Below, one piece after another: positions 7,044 to 15,475 of a stretch of DNA of 17,038 bases. The position numbers were made by a program, and so were the translations under genes. Source of the stretch: a bacterium (lineage in GTDB: Bacteria; JALSQH01). Under the pieces are notes generated by a model, which was not told the DNA's origin, made no database searches, and worked only from the letters and a program-made list of their open reading frames with translations. The first letter of the stretch is position 1. Each line of letters opens with the position of its first letter. The stretch lies in NCBI GenBank assembly GCA_026985515.1, contig JALSQH010000063.1:1-17038 (forward strand), given 5' to 3'.

Positions 7044-9242
7044 CTATGCTGTAAGTGTTTTTTCAAGGGCACTGTCCCAGAGGTGAAATACTTCGTTAAT
7101 ACTCAGATCAAAAACTCCTTCAACTATTGCTCTTTCTCCCCCCGTGGTACCAAGAAAAGTCAGTGGAATTTTCCATTTCTCAGCAACTTCTATTACTTTT
7201 TCTGCGTTACCTTTTTTCACTTCTACCAAAATTTTACCAGGAACTTCGGAAAAAAGGAAGAAATCTTTTCGTATATCCTTAGGCAATTTTACCATGAATC
7301 CTATTTTTTTTCCAAATGTCATTTCAAGAAGTGCAATTGCAGCTCCACCTTCTGAGATGTCGTGCGAAGATTCAATTATACCTCTGTTCCAGAGTTCAAT
7401 CAGTGCCTCCACACTGTTTTTTATGAGTTCAAGGTTCAGAGAAGGTAATTCACCCTTTATTTCACCTGTTAGCATTTTCAGGTATTCACTTCCAGCAATT
7501 GATAGAGGAGAGCTTCCAAGAAGATATATTGAGTTTCCCTCTCCTGCAAAGTAATTTTGGGGTACTTTTTTCATCCCTTCTTTTATGCCCACCATCCCTA
7601 TGGCTGGGGTTGGCAGGATAGGTTTACCGTTTGTTTCATTGTAAAAACTTACATTGCCGCTCACCACGGGCGTTTCAAATACTTCGCATGCCTGACTTAT
7701 TCCCTCAACTGATTGCTCAAACTGCCACATAATTTCAGGTTTTTCAGGATTTCCAAAGTTAAGACAGTCAGTTATTGCAAGAGGACGAGCACCAACACAT
7801 GCAAGATTTACGGCGGCTTCTGCCATTATCCACTTGCTTCCCTCAAGGGGATCAAGATAAACATACCGGGCATTGCTTTCAACAACAAGGGCAAGATATT
7901 TCTCTGTGCCTTTTATTCTGAGAAGGGCAGCGTCTCCCCCCGGTCTTATCACTGTGTTGATCTGTACCATGTGATCATACTGTCTGTAGATCCATCTTTT
8001 ACTGGCGATATTTGGTCTGATAATCAGTTGTTTAATAATTTTTTCATAATCTTCCGGTTCAGGAAGTGGATCCAGATTCTTAACCTCTTCAAGATACAAA
8101 GGTTTTTTTCTGGGTCTATCATAGACTGGCGCTTCTTCGGTGAGTGGTTTGACCGGAAGTTCAAAAACCTTTTCTCCTTTGAAGTAGCCTCTTATTACCT
8201 GTTCTTCAATTATTTCTCCAATTTCAACTGCCTGAAGGTCCCATTTTTCAAAAATCTTTTTGACTTCCTCTTCTTTTCCCTTTTTTGCAACAATAAGCAT
8301 TCTTTCCTGTGACTCTGATAGCATAATTTCATAAGGGGTCATTCCCTCTTCACGGACAGGCACCCTGTCAAGATGAAGAATCATTCCTGTAGCGGCTCTG
8401 CCAGCCATTTCAAAGGAGCTTGAAGTCAACCCTGCTGCTCCCATGTCCTGAATTCCCACAATGAGATCCTTATCCATAACTTCCAGGCATGCTTCCAGAA
8501 GCAATTTTTCAGTGAAAGGGTCTCCAACCTGAACGGTTGGTTTCTTTTCCTCCGTGTCCTCTGAGAATTCTTCAGAGGCCATTGTGGCTCCATGAATGCC
8601 ATCCCTCCCGGTCCGTGATCCCACATAGAGCACTTTGTTACCCGGTCCACTTGCCCTTCCATAAAAGATCTTATCCTTCTTTGCAATTCCAAGGGTAAAA
8701 GCATTTACCAGAATGTTATAGTTGTACTCCTTTTCAAAATATGTTTCCCCTGCCACTGTTGGTACACCCACACAGTTTCCGTAGTCCCCTATTCCAGCTA
8801 CCACACCTTCCACCAGGAATTTCATTCTGGGAAAGTCAAGCTCTCCAAAGTGGAGGGAGTCCATATTGGCGATTGGTCTGGCTCCCATGGTGAAAATGTC
8901 TCTCAAGATTCCTCCCACTCCTGTTGCAGCTCCCTGATAGGGTTCAATGTAGGATGGATGATTGTGACTTTCCATTTTAAATACAACTGCGAGACCATCT
9001 CCAATATCCACAACTCCAGCGTTCTCTCCGGGACCCTGTATTACCTGGGGTCCAGATGTGGGAAACCTCTTCAGGAATTTCCTTGAGCTTTTATAGCTGC
9101 AGTGCTCTGACCACATTGCAGCGAAGATACCTAATTCTGTATAGTTGGGTTTTCTTCCCAGTATTGACAGAATTCTTTCGTATTCTTCCCTTTTCAGGCC
9201 CAGTTCTTCAGCAAGCTGGGGGGTAACTTCAGGTTCTTTCAT
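7044..9242 (-). CDS. purL: phosphoribosylformylglycinamidine synthase subunit, small (multi-subunit) form
   Basis: This is the synthetase subunit of FGAM synthase, which converts formylglycinamide ribonucleotide to the amidine in purine synthesis. At 732 residues it is the small PurL type and therefore needs separate PurQ (glutaminase) and PurS subunits, neither of which is in the window. Recognisable blocks include [14 protein letters not shown] near residue 40, [15 protein letters not shown] around 90, [40 protein letters not shown] and, in the second half, [30 protein letters not shown] and SSHDISEGG. The ATG has GAGGAGAA just upstream, and a strong extended -10 promoter lies in the adjacent spacer. 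It is the first gene of the four-gene minus-strand operon. Confidence 0.97.
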   Translation of the reverse strand: MKEPEVTPQLAEELGLKREEYERILSILGRKPNYTELGIFAAMWSEHCSYKSSRKFLKRFPTSGPQVIQGPGENAGVVDIGDGLAVVFKMESHNHPSYIEPYQGAATGVGGILRDIFTMGARPIANMDSLHFGELDFPRMKFLVEGVVAGIGDYGNCVGVPTVAGETYFEKEYNYNILVNAFTLGIAKKDKIFYGRASGPGNKVLYVGSRTGRDGIHGATMASEEFSEDTEEKKPTVQVGDPFTEKLLLEACLEVMDKDLIVGIQDMGAAGLTSSSFEMAGRAATGMILHLDRVPVREEGMTPYEIMLSESQERMLIVAKKGKEEEVKKIFEKWDLQAVEIGEIIEEQVIRGYFKGEKVFELPVKPLTEEAPVYDRPRKKPLYLEEVKNLDPLPEPEDYEKIIKQLIIRPNIASKRWIYRQYDHMVQINTVIRPGGDAALLRIKGTEKYLALVVESNARYVYLDPLEGSKWIMAEAAVNLACVGARPLAITDCLNFGNPEKPEIMWQFEQSVEGISQACEVFETPVVSGNVSFYNETNGKPILPTPAIGMVGIKEGMKKVPQNYFAGEGNSIYLLGSSPLSIAGSEYLKMLTGEIKGELPSLNLELIKNSVEALIELWNRGIIESSHDISEGGAAIALLEMTFGKKIGFMVKLPKDIRKDFFLFSEVPGKILVEVKKGNAEKVIEVAEKWKIPLTFLGTTGGERAIVEGVFDLSINEVFHLWDSALEKTLTA

Positions 9243-9266
9243 ATTTTCTCCTCTGTGCAGGGAATT

Positions 9267-9294
9267 ATTATACCAGAGGGTGCGTTGAATGCAA
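9267..9294 (-). promoter_or_regulatory. extended -10 sigma-70-type promoter for purL-purF-pyrE-trmFO
   Basis: On the minus strand, TTGCAT (9294-9289) is followed by a 16-nt spacer and a perfect TATAAT (9272-9267), with TGG directly before it making an extended -10 element. Transcription would start near 9260, leaving a leader of about 17 nt that contains the purL ribosome-binding site. The leader is too short to hold a riboswitch. Confidence 0.7.
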
Positions 9295-9303
9295 AATTGA
9301 GAT

Positions 9304-9331
9304 TTGAAATTAAAATCATTTCTGATAAAAT
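9304..9331 (+). promoter_or_regulatory. extended -10 sigma-70-type promoter for the PHP-family gene
   Basis: TTGAAA (9304-9309), a 16-nt spacer and TAAAAT (9326-9331), with TG at 9323-9324 one base before the -10. The predicted start of transcription is near 9338, giving a leader of about 20 nt with GGGAGGAG. It is back to back with the purL promoter; the two -35 elements are about 10 nt apart and do not overlap. Confidence 0.6.
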
Positions 9332-9357
9332 TTCATTCTTAATTTTTCCGGGAGGAG

Positions 9358-10164
9358 ATGGTGAAGGTTGATCTTCATGTGCATACAAATTGCTCTGATG
9401 GTGTTTATCCCCCTCTTGAGGTTGTCAGGAGAGCAAGGGAGGGTGGTCTGGATGTTATAGCAATTGCTGATCACGATTGTGTTGAGGGAAATCTTGAGGC
9501 TCAGGATAATCCCTTTGGTGTGATTGTGCTTAAAGCAGTTGAAATCACGAGTTATATTGGTCCGGATGAGATTCATGTGCTGGGGTATTTCAGGGAATTT
9601 TCTGATAATTTGAAAATTTTTCTTAAGGGGATACAGGAAGAGAGGAGGGGACGAATTGTTGAAATTATTTCATCACTTAAGAAACTGGGTGTATCCATAA
9701 GCGAAGAGATCTTTTTTGAAACCTTCAGTGAAGCCAGAACTTACACCAGGGGTCATCTTGTTTTTTATCTTCTCCAGAATAACTACGGATCTTCTCCAAA
9801 GGAAGTATTTGAAAAATATCTGAAAGATTTTTCTGTTCCAATTAGCGTGACTCCCGCTGATGCGATTAAAGTTATTCTGGAAAATGATGGTATACCTGTA
9901 TGGGCACATCCTGTCCCTGAAGAGTTAAACAAGCATTTTGATTATATGCTGAATGCCGGGATCAGAGGAATTGAAGCGTATAATGGAAGAAGGGGGGTGA
10001 CTGAAGAGGTCAGCAGAGAGTTTGTGAAGATTGCAAAGGAACATAATCTCTTTGTTACTGCTGGTTCAGACTGGCATGGTCACACGAAGGATTACAATCT
10101 TGGGGATTTCTACAGGACTGAGAGGGAGGTGGGGGGATTCCTGGCAAATTTTATTCAGTTGTAG
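9358..10164 (+). CDS. PHP-domain phosphoesterase (TrpH / RNase AM-like)
   Basis: A 268-residue stand-alone PHP-domain protein. Metal ligands of the family are visible: DLHVHTNCSDG (His7, His9, Asp14), IADHD (Asp38, His39), VEIT (Glu62), His73 in EIHVLGY, RGH (His133), WAHP (His184) and GSDWHG (Asp238, His240). The arrangement, with an insert between the His73 and His184 motifs, matches the YciV/TrpH group, which act as 5'-3' exoribonucleases or on 3',5'-nucleoside bisphosphates. No DNA polymerase domain is attached. Start choice is open: the ATG at 9358 is only 2 nt from GGAGG (9351-9355), whereas the next codon, GTG 9361, has a better 5-nt spacing, so the first residue may be the Val. It has its own promoter. 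Substrate is inferred from family only. Confidence 0.88.
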   Translation: MVKVDLHVHTNCSDGVYPPLEVVRRAREGGLDVIAIADHDCVEGNLEAQDNPFGVIVLKAVEITSYIGPDEIHVLGYFREFSDNLKIFLKGIQEERRGRIVEIISSLKKLGVSISEEIFFETFSEARTYTRGHLVFYLLQNNYGSSPKEVFEKYLKDFSVPISVTPADAIKVILENDGIPVWAHPVPEELNKHFDYMLNAGIRGIEAYNGRRGVTEEVSREFVKIAKEHNLFVTAGSDWHGHTKDYNLGDFYRTEREVGGFLANFIQL

Positions 10165-10223
10165 TGTCTTGATTCTTGTCTCATCGTTTATCTTCTGCTA
10201 ATCTTCTTTAAAAGGGGGCTATT

Positions 10224-12269
10224 ATGAGAAGAAGAATTTACCTGTCTGGTCTGATTATCTTTTTTCTTTCGCTTTTACTCTCCTGTGCAAAAAAGGAAAG
10301 TGAAAAAATTCATATATCTTCAACTTCCTGTAACATTTTCAGCATGGGGGATTGTCTGACTCCTTTTCCCTCTGATCAATTCCTTGCCAGGGATGGAGAG
10401 CGCACTTTTGTTAATTTGCCTTCACATGCCTTTGAAAAAACAGCGGGTGGTGTAACTTTCCCTGTGGATGCATTTAAAATTTTTGATGGATTCAGCCCTG
10501 CAACCCAGATAATGGCGATTCTTTATCATCCTGTAATAAAAAGTGAAAATTTCCCCGATATTCATCATCCCCGTCGATCTCTCACCCCTGATGGCACCAT
10601 CCAGATTTTTGATGTGGAATCGTGGAAGAGAGTCCCTCTTTTTGCAGAGACAGATTCAAGATCAAAGAATGAAGCATTTCTTCTTATTCATCCACTGGTG
10701 AGGCTTTTGCCATCCCATACTTACCTTGTTGTTTTGAAGAAGGGGATAACCAGTGGTAAATCCCCGCTATCGTTTCAGGCTCTCAGGGATGGGATTATCA
10801 CGGATAATTTGGTTGTGGAAAGCATGAGGAAGAGATATGATGCCTATTTCTCTGCACTTTCATCCAGAGGAGTTGGCAGAGGGGACATCTTTCTGATGTG
10901 GGATTTCACCACAGGGAGCGATGACTTTATAATAGGAAGGAATATGGGTAAGATCATAAACTTTTTAAAGGGCTTTCCCGATCCCGATTCAGGGAGCATC
11001 AATTTGACTCATCGATCCTTGTCCCCTGACAGGGATGATGGAGGTTTCATATATGAGACGATCTATGGAGAAATAAAAGTCCCCTGGTTGCTTGACAGTA
11101 AAGATTTTAGAATAAAGAGAACCGGAGATGGTGGAGTCGATACGGACCATTATACTATGAAAGAGATTCCCTTTGTTATGGAAATACCCCGTTGTGCCAC
11201 ATCCACCACATATCCATCCATAATGATTTATGGTCATGGCCTCGGTGGTTCTTATACAGGTTTAACAGGGTACCATATGAGAAAGAGACTTGAGGAATGG
11301 TGTTCCATAGGATTTGCAGTTAACTGGTATGGAGCAGACTATGAGGGTATTCAGCATGTTGTAAATGTTGCTGTTGCTACGGAACTGCATCCCTTTTTTG
11401 GTTTTATCTCAATGGCTGAAAGGTTACTGCAGGGTCATCTGAATTTTCTTTTTCTTCTTAAATCCATTCCTGCAATTATGGACCTTGTATATCCTTATCC
11501 AGTAACTCTGGGTGTTGATGGGAAAAATAAGTTAGGTATCTATTACTATGGGGGTTCCAATGGGGGGATTCAGGGTGCCACATTCGCATATACAGCAAAT
11601 ACCCTCTATCCTTTTTTCAGGGGATTTGTTCTGGTGGTGAATGGGGGAATATGGTCAATACTATTCCAGAGATATCAAAACTGGACAATGTTTGAAAATC
11701 TTTTCCTTGCAAAAATACCTGACCTCGAAGAGGTGACGAAAATGGCAATTCTGGCTCAGTTCTTTTTTGATTTTGTGGATCCGATAACTTTTGCAAGATA
11801 CTACAATTTAAAAGGATCTGAAAATCTCTCTGATCTCTGTGAAGCGATCCCCCTTCCTTTCAGAGGATTGTGGGGGAAATGTAATCTTGATTTTTCGGGG
11901 GTGAGGATTCTCTCCCAGGAGAGCATAGGTGATCCAGCAGTGAGCAATATTACCACGGAGATATGGGCAAGAACTGCGGGGATTCCTGGATTAAAGCATC
12001 TCATTGATTCCCCATTCGGGATTGAAGAAAAAGAGGGTCCTTTAACAAGTGCCCTGACCCAGTGGGATGCCCATCCTGATCCTCTTCCTCCGGATAGCAA
12101 TTCCCCCATTTCTGGCAAGCAAACAACAGTGGTTAAATGCGGGGACAGGTATGTCAGTGCCCATGAAGCTCCATTCTGTCTTGATGTGGCCAATGAGCAG
12201 ATCGGGGAATTTGTAAAAACTGGAATGATCTTTCAGCTGTGCAGTGGTGGGATTTGTGACCCTGAGTGA
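10224..12269 (+). CDS. putative alpha/beta-hydrolase lipoprotein of unknown substrate
   Basis: A 681-residue exported lipoprotein. Residues 1-21 form a type II signal peptide: basic MRRR, a hydrophobic stretch, then lipobox LLSC with Cys21 as the lipidated residue; the following AKK does not suggest inner-membrane retention by the classic Asp rule. The mature N-terminus has a CLTPFPSDQFL segment like that seen before lipase-type domains in secreted bacterial hydrolases. A possible oxyanion-hole segment YGHGLGGS (336-343) and a nucleophile elbow YGGSNGG (442-448, Ser445) support an alpha/beta hydrolase fold. The C-terminal part contains several Cys (for example in VKCGDRY, PFCLD and LCSGGICDPE) that may form disulfides. 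AAAAGGGGG precedes the ATG. The substrate is unknown and no clear terminator follows. It may be catalytic or a degenerate relative. Confidence 0.72.
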   Translation: MRRRIYLSGLIIFFLSLLLSCAKKESEKIHISSTSCNIFSMGDCLTPFPSDQFLARDGERTFVNLPSHAFEKTAGGVTFPVDAFKIFDGFSPATQIMAILYHPVIKSENFPDIHHPRRSLTPDGTIQIFDVESWKRVPLFAETDSRSKNEAFLLIHPLVRLLPSHTYLVVLKKGITSGKSPLSFQALRDGIITDNLVVESMRKRYDAYFSALSSRGVGRGDIFLMWDFTTGSDDFIIGRNMGKIINFLKGFPDPDSGSINLTHRSLSPDRDDGGFIYETIYGEIKVPWLLDSKDFRIKRTGDGGVDTDHYTMKEIPFVMEIPRCATSTTYPSIMIYGHGLGGSYTGLTGYHMRKRLEEWCSIGFAVNWYGADYEGIQHVVNVAVATELHPFFGFISMAERLLQGHLNFLFLLKSIPAIMDLVYPYPVTLGVDGKNKLGIYYYGGSNGGIQGATFAYTANTLYPFFRGFVLVVNGGIWSILFQRYQNWTMFENLFLAKIPDLEEVTKMAILAQFFFDFVDPITFARYYNLKGSENLSDLCEAIPLPFRGLWGKCNLDFSGVRILSQESIGDPAVSNITTEIWARTAGIPGLKHLIDSPFGIEEKEGPLTSALTQWDAHPDPLPPDSNSPISGKQTTVVKCGDRYVSAHEAPFCLDVANEQIGEFVKTGMIFQLCSGGICDPE

Positions 12270-12298
12270 GATTTATTTAAGGGCAGTATTATGTTAAA

Positions 12299-13918
12299 AT
12301 GAGTGAGATGAAACACTGGAAAAGATTGAAATTAGTCTTCACAAACAATAAAGATTCTCTTCTATCTTCCATTTATCTTGCCTGCAGTGCTTTTGAAAAA
12401 GGGTTTGTGGAGGTTGTCCCTGAATATGAAAGTGCCCTTTTTATCCTGAAGAAATTGAAAGAATTATCCATGCTTGATAATACCCTGATAATTATCGTAA
12501 AGAATCTTCCGCCTGAGGTGGCTCCCTATGCAAGAGAGGAATATAAGAGAGAAGCTGAATTGTTCTTTTTAGAAGTGGATAGAGCACTCCGGGAAAGAGG
12601 AAGCAGGGTTATTTTCTGGTTGAAGGATGAGTTTACTGACCTTGAAAGATACAGGGAAAAGGGTGACCGTGTAAATTTCCTGTATGATGAAGAGTTCTTC
12701 CAGTTCTGGGGTGAGAGAATAAGAGTTGAGGAATCAATTTTACCGGATTACGAGGCACTGAGGAGATGGTATGTAACCACAAGGGATGAGAGAGTATTTC
12801 TGGAGATATTTCCCGGAGGGGTTAAGGAGTGTGGCAGGAGATTGAAAAAACCAGCCATTCTCAAGAAACTTACCCTTGATCAGCCGGAAGATGATTACTG
12901 TGTTATACAGGCCAAGATAACCCCTGCCATTGTTGAACTTAAAAATGATCTTCAGAAGATAGCCCTGAACGATGAAACTGTATTCATCTATGGTGAGACG
13001 GGAACAGGGAAAGAGTGTGTGGCTCAGAGTATTTTTTATCTCAGGAAAGTTACCATTTCTCCAAAGGGTAAATTTGTTGCCCTCAACTGTGCGGCCATTC
13101 CTCCTGATCTCCTTGAGAGTGAACTTTTTGGATATGAAAAGGGAGCTTTTACAGGTGCGGAAAGTTCAAAGAAGGGACTTGTCGAGGAGGCATCGGGAGG
13201 AGTTCTCTTCCTTGACGAAATAGACAAAATGCCTATTTCCCTTCAGGCGAAGCTGTTGAGGTTCATACAGAGTGGAAAATTCAGAAAAGTGGGTGGCACG
13301 GAAGAGAAAAAGGTAAAGAATGTGAAAATTATTTCTGCCTCCAATATGCTTCCTGAAACTGCAATAAAGGATGGAAAGCTTCTGCCTGATCTTTTTCATC
13401 GTTTATCTACATTTATATTGAGATTACCCCCTCTGAGGGAATGGCACAGCGAAGATAAGTTGAGATTGATAAATAACTTTGTGTACGGGTTTACTTCAAG
13501 AAACAGGTTTATTGTGGAAGAGTATTTGAGAAAAAAGGGGAAGGAGGAGCTTGCAGAAAGGGAATCCCTCAAGGGCTTTTACTATACCATCATTCCAAAA
13601 CCCGTTATTCAGTCATTCCTCTCCCATCCCTGGAACAGGGGAAATGCAAGAGAGATGAAAAAGGTCATTTTGAGGTATGTGACACTGGAAAGAAAATTGT
13701 ATGATGAAGATATTTTTAAAGAGGGTGGAACACCTTTAACCTCTGGAGAGAAGTTCTTTTCAGTGGGAATCGATTCTTCAAATCCCCCTGCTCTTAAGGA
13801 GATAGAGCGTCTGTATGCAAGGTATGTTTTTGAACTCACTGGTAGGAATAAAAAGAAAACTGCTTCCATTCTTGATGTTTCGCAACCAACTCTGAACAAG
13901 TTGTTGAAGGAGGAATGA
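12299..13918 (+). CDS. sigma-54-dependent transcriptional activator with an unrecognised N-terminal domain
   Basis: A 539-residue bacterial enhancer-binding protein that would remodel sigma-54 RNA polymerase by ATP hydrolysis. The central AAA+ domain (about 205-465) has Walker A GETGTGKE (232-239), an intact GAFTGA sigma-54 contact loop (282-287), Walker B VLFLDEID (302-309), DLFHRLSTF with the arginine of the finger region, and HPWNRGNAREM. A Fis-type helix-turn-helix ends the protein (about 500-537, GRNKKKTASILDVSQPTLNKL). Residues 1-205 are not a response-regulator receiver, GAF or PAS domain that I recognise; they look alpha/beta with alternating hydrophobic strands. The start is uncertain, since no strong ribosome-binding site precedes ATG 12299. 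The TTG start of the SWIM gene lies 3 nt after the stop, so it probably controls or belongs to the downstream module. No -24/-12 promoter was found by eye. Confidence 0.9.
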   Translation: MSEMKHWKRLKLVFTNNKDSLLSSIYLACSAFEKGFVEVVPEYESALFILKKLKELSMLDNTLIIIVKNLPPEVAPYAREEYKREAELFFLEVDRALRERGSRVIFWLKDEFTDLERYREKGDRVNFLYDEEFFQFWGERIRVEESILPDYEALRRWYVTTRDERVFLEIFPGGVKECGRRLKKPAILKKLTLDQPEDDYCVIQAKITPAIVELKNDLQKIALNDETVFIYGETGTGKECVAQSIFYLRKVTISPKGKFVALNCAAIPPDLLESELFGYEKGAFTGAESSKKGLVEEASGGVLFLDEIDKMPISLQAKLLRFIQSGKFRKVGGTEEKKVKNVKIISASNMLPETAIKDGKLLPDLFHRLSTFILRLPPLREWHSEDKLRLINNFVYGFTSRNRFIVEEYLRKKGKEELAERESLKGFYYTIIPKPVIQSFLSHPWNRGNAREMKKVILRYVTLERKLYDEDIFKEGGTPLTSGEKFFSVGIDSSNPPALKEIERLYARYVFELTGRNKKKTASILDVSQPTLNKLLKEE

Positions 13919-13921
13919 GAA

Positions 13922-14221
13922 TTGGATTACACATTCCACACCAGAATAAGGAGGGTTTTGAGAGATTTCAAGAAACACTATAAAGTTCATGAGATAGAAA
14001 TTACCGATACGGAAGAGACATACCTTGTTACTGGTGGAACACAGGATTACACTGTAAAGTTGATCTTTGATGAAGAGGAGAGATTGAAAGAGTGGAGCTG
14101 TACATGTCCCGATTTCACCACCAAAACACATGGTTACTGCAAACACATAATTGGAGTTCTCTACCATACGGGCAGGGAATTTATGATCCTTCCCAAGTTA
14201 ATAGAAGAAATAAAGGGGTAA
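13922..14221 (+). CDS. small SWIM zinc-finger protein
   Basis: A 99-residue protein whose second half carries a SWIM motif: CTC (about residues 60-62) followed by CKH (about 73-75), giving the CxCx(n)CxH zinc-binding pattern in WSCTCPDFTTKTHGYCKHI. SWIM fingers mediate DNA or protein contacts. The start is TTG at 13922, chosen because GAAGGAGG lies 8 nt upstream inside the end of the activator gene; no ATG gives the same N-terminus. It ends 3 nt before the MoxR-type gene. SWIM proteins next to MoxR ATPases and VWA or metallopeptidase-type proteins are a known grouping (compare the E. coli yehL-yehP-yehQ neighbourhood), so it is probably a subunit or adaptor of that system. The precise role is unknown. 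Confidence 0.85.
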   Translation: MDYTFHTRIRRVLRDFKKHYKVHEIEITDTEETYLVTGGTQDYTVKLIFDEEERLKEWSCTCPDFTTKTHGYCKHIIGVLYHTGREFMILPKLIEEIKG

Positions 14222-14224
14222 AAG

Positions 14225-15121
14225 ATGGCTGTTAAAGGGTACAGGTATTCTGAGGCTAAAAAACTTGTGAAACATGCTTTACAGAAAGGATTATCTGTTT
14301 TCCTGTGGGGTCATCCTGGCATCGGAAAATCAACAATGGCAAGGGAAATCGCATCTGAAATGGGTTTGCCTCTAATTGATATCAGACTTGCTCAGTCAGA
14401 TCCCACTAAGATTGGAGGGATTCTCTATCCGGATCGTGAAAAGGGATTGTCAGTCTGGTTGAGACCTTCATGGGTACCTGTGGATAAACCAGCTTTCATT
14501 TTCCTTGATGAAATAAATGCTGCAGTTACAAAACTTCATCAGTCAATCGCGTACCAGATAGTACTTGAAAAGAGATTGAGAGAGTGGAAGTTTGCTCCAG
14601 GTACTGTGGTGCTTGCTGCAGGAAATCTTGAAGAGGATTCTGCCATTGTTCAAACTCTCTCCCAGGCTCTTTCAAACAGATTTGTTCATTTTCAATTGAA
14701 GGTTGATGTTGATGAATGGATTAAGTGGGCGAAGAGAAACGGGATTGTTGAGCCGATTATCAGTTACAAAAAATTCAGGGGGGAAAACTCTCTCTACAAC
14801 AATACAGGAGATCATGCCTTTCCTTCTCCAAGAAGCTGGGAATTTGCATCAAGACTCATTGAGGATGAAATCAGATCTGAAAAACCATCCATAACCACAA
14901 TAAGAAATCTGGTTGAATCTGCTGTGGGGAAGGGAGAAGCCAGTGCATTCATGACCTTTTACAGACACTACAGGAAAATTGATGTTTCTGGTATGAGCTT
15001 TAAAGGGAATATTGTTAAAGTTGCAAAGACTACAGAACCTTCTTTTATACATGCACTTCTTTCAGCAATTGCTGTGTATTACTCAAAGCATTTCAAGTTG
15101 ATTAAAAAAGATTCCTATTAA
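14225..15121 (+). CDS. MoxR-family AAA+ ATPase, C-terminus lost to a frameshift
   Basis: A MoxR-type AAA+ ATPase of the group linked to SWIM and VWA-like/metallopeptidase partners. Residues show Walker A GHPGIGKST (29-37), IDIRLAQSDPTKIGG, Walker B FIFLDEINAA (91-100), sensor 1 AAGN (131-134), the arginine-bearing LSNRFVHF (149-156) and sensor 2 region FPSPRSWE (199-206). The AAA+ core looks functional. The frame stops after 298 residues, but about 60 more residues of plausible C-terminus lie in the +1 frame directly downstream (see 15102-15293), which would give about 355 residues. The break maps to a run of six A at 15104-15109; five A would restore one frame. The start ATG follows AAAGGGG, 3 nt after the SWIM stop. 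It may be a mutated gene, a sequencing error, or recoded; mutation is my preference. Confidence 0.88.
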   Translation: MAVKGYRYSEAKKLVKHALQKGLSVFLWGHPGIGKSTMAREIASEMGLPLIDIRLAQSDPTKIGGILYPDREKGLSVWLRPSWVPVDKPAFIFLDEINAAVTKLHQSIAYQIVLEKRLREWKFAPGTVVLAAGNLEEDSAIVQTLSQALSNRFVHFQLKVDVDEWIKWAKRNGIVEPIISYKKFRGENSLYNNTGDHAFPSPRSWEFASRLIEDEIRSEKPSITTIRNLVESAVGKGEASAFMTFYRHYRKIDVSGMSFKGNIVKVAKTTEPSFIHALLSAIAVYYSKHFKLIKKDSY

Positions 15122-15293
15122 GAATATTGTAATATTTTTTAAGCAGAGTGGAATAACCAATGAACACAAAATAATTTTCCTATCCAAGTTGAATAAAAAA
15201 GCTCTGGAGGATTTTACAAGGAGAAAGTATGCTGTTTTGATCCTGAAGGATCTTTCCAGAATGGTAAATTCGTTACTTAAAGATTCTATATGA
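15102..15293 (+). pseudogene. out-of-frame C-terminal remnant of the MoxR ATPase
   Basis: In the frame one base ahead of the MoxR frame, the sequence is open from 15102 to a TGA at 15291-15293. After the shared Lys-Lys it adds about 60 residues, including KNIVIFFKQSGITNEHKIIF and RRKYAVLILKDLSRMVNSLL. Its amphipathic character suits the C-terminal lid end of this ATPase group. The TGA overlaps the next start as ATGATGA (15290-15296), a classic coupling arrangement between consecutive operon genes, which strongly suggests that this was once the real end of the MoxR gene. There is no start codon or ribosome-binding site for it as an independent gene. Confidence 0.7.
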
Positions 15294-15446
15294 TGAGAAA
15301 AAAGGATAGATTTGATCCTGATAAATTGCACAGAAAGGTTGATGATGCCAGATTGATCGTTTCTCTTATGGGACCATTCTGGTCCACAATGTTAAGTTAC
15401 ATACCTTTTGATATTGAGAAATTAATTGATAGTTACGAATATACCG
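15290..15446 (+). pseudogene. 5' fragment of a DUF2201-type putative metallopeptidase gene
   Basis: Beginning at ATG 15290 (or ATG 15293), the frame encodes MMRKKDRFDPDKLHRKVDDA, then ARLIVSLMGPFWSTMLSYIP and a short acidic stretch. The PFW-STMLSYIPF segment resembles the N-terminal PFFxxLLxxLP region of the MoxR-associated putative metallopeptidases (DUF2201). The homology stops near 15446 and the matching continuation, including the HE metal motif, reappears at about 16676 in another frame. The two parts are separated by an AT-rich insert. By chance the fragment is in frame with the insert's gene, so the open frame runs on to 16321. The start is coupled to the former MoxR stop. Confidence 0.68.
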
Positions 15447-15458
15447 ATACGCCATCGC
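15447..15458 (+). repeat. left-end arm of the insert, inverted match to the tail
   Basis: ATACGCCATCGC here matches the reverse complement of GCGACGGCATAT (16589-16600) at 10 of 12 positions. Both differences are transitions that would be G-T wobbles on the bottom strand. In a circularised cassette this would be the outer right (R'-like) arm of attC. Confidence 0.5.
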
Positions 15459-15460
15459 TA

Positions 15461-15469
15461 AAAGGAGGT
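15461..15469 (+). promoter_or_regulatory. strong ribosome-binding site deciding the start of the insert gene
   Basis: AAAGGAGGT, close to the perfect anti-16S complement, lies 6 nt before ATG 15476. It identifies this ATG as the native start of the inserted gene, although the frame is open further upstream into the peptidase fragment. No other plausible ribosome-binding site is seen between 15300 and 15476. Confidence 0.8.
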
Positions 15470-15475
15470 AAAACA

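Noticed and set aside
6873-7355. 160-residue plus-strand open frame across the purF/purL junction
   Set aside because: It is antisense to two clearly conserved genes and has no ribosome-binding site or motif.
7713-8312. 199-residue plus-strand open frame inside purL
   Set aside because: It is antisense to conserved PurL blocks and rich in Phe/Ser from complemented Lys/Glu codons, so it is a shadow frame.
12270-12298. A promoter or terminator between the lipoprotein and the sigma-54 activator
   Set aside because: The 29-nt gap has AT-rich patches but no convincing -35/-10 pair, -24/-12 element or hairpin with a T-run.
15098-15121. Programmed frameshifting or transcriptional slippage at the MoxR A6 run
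   Set aside because: The zero frame reads ATT AAA AAA GAT, which is not the A-AAA-AAG arrangement for -1 slippage, and a +1 shift is needed. Six A is short for slippage. A simple insertion mutation amid other decay is more economical.
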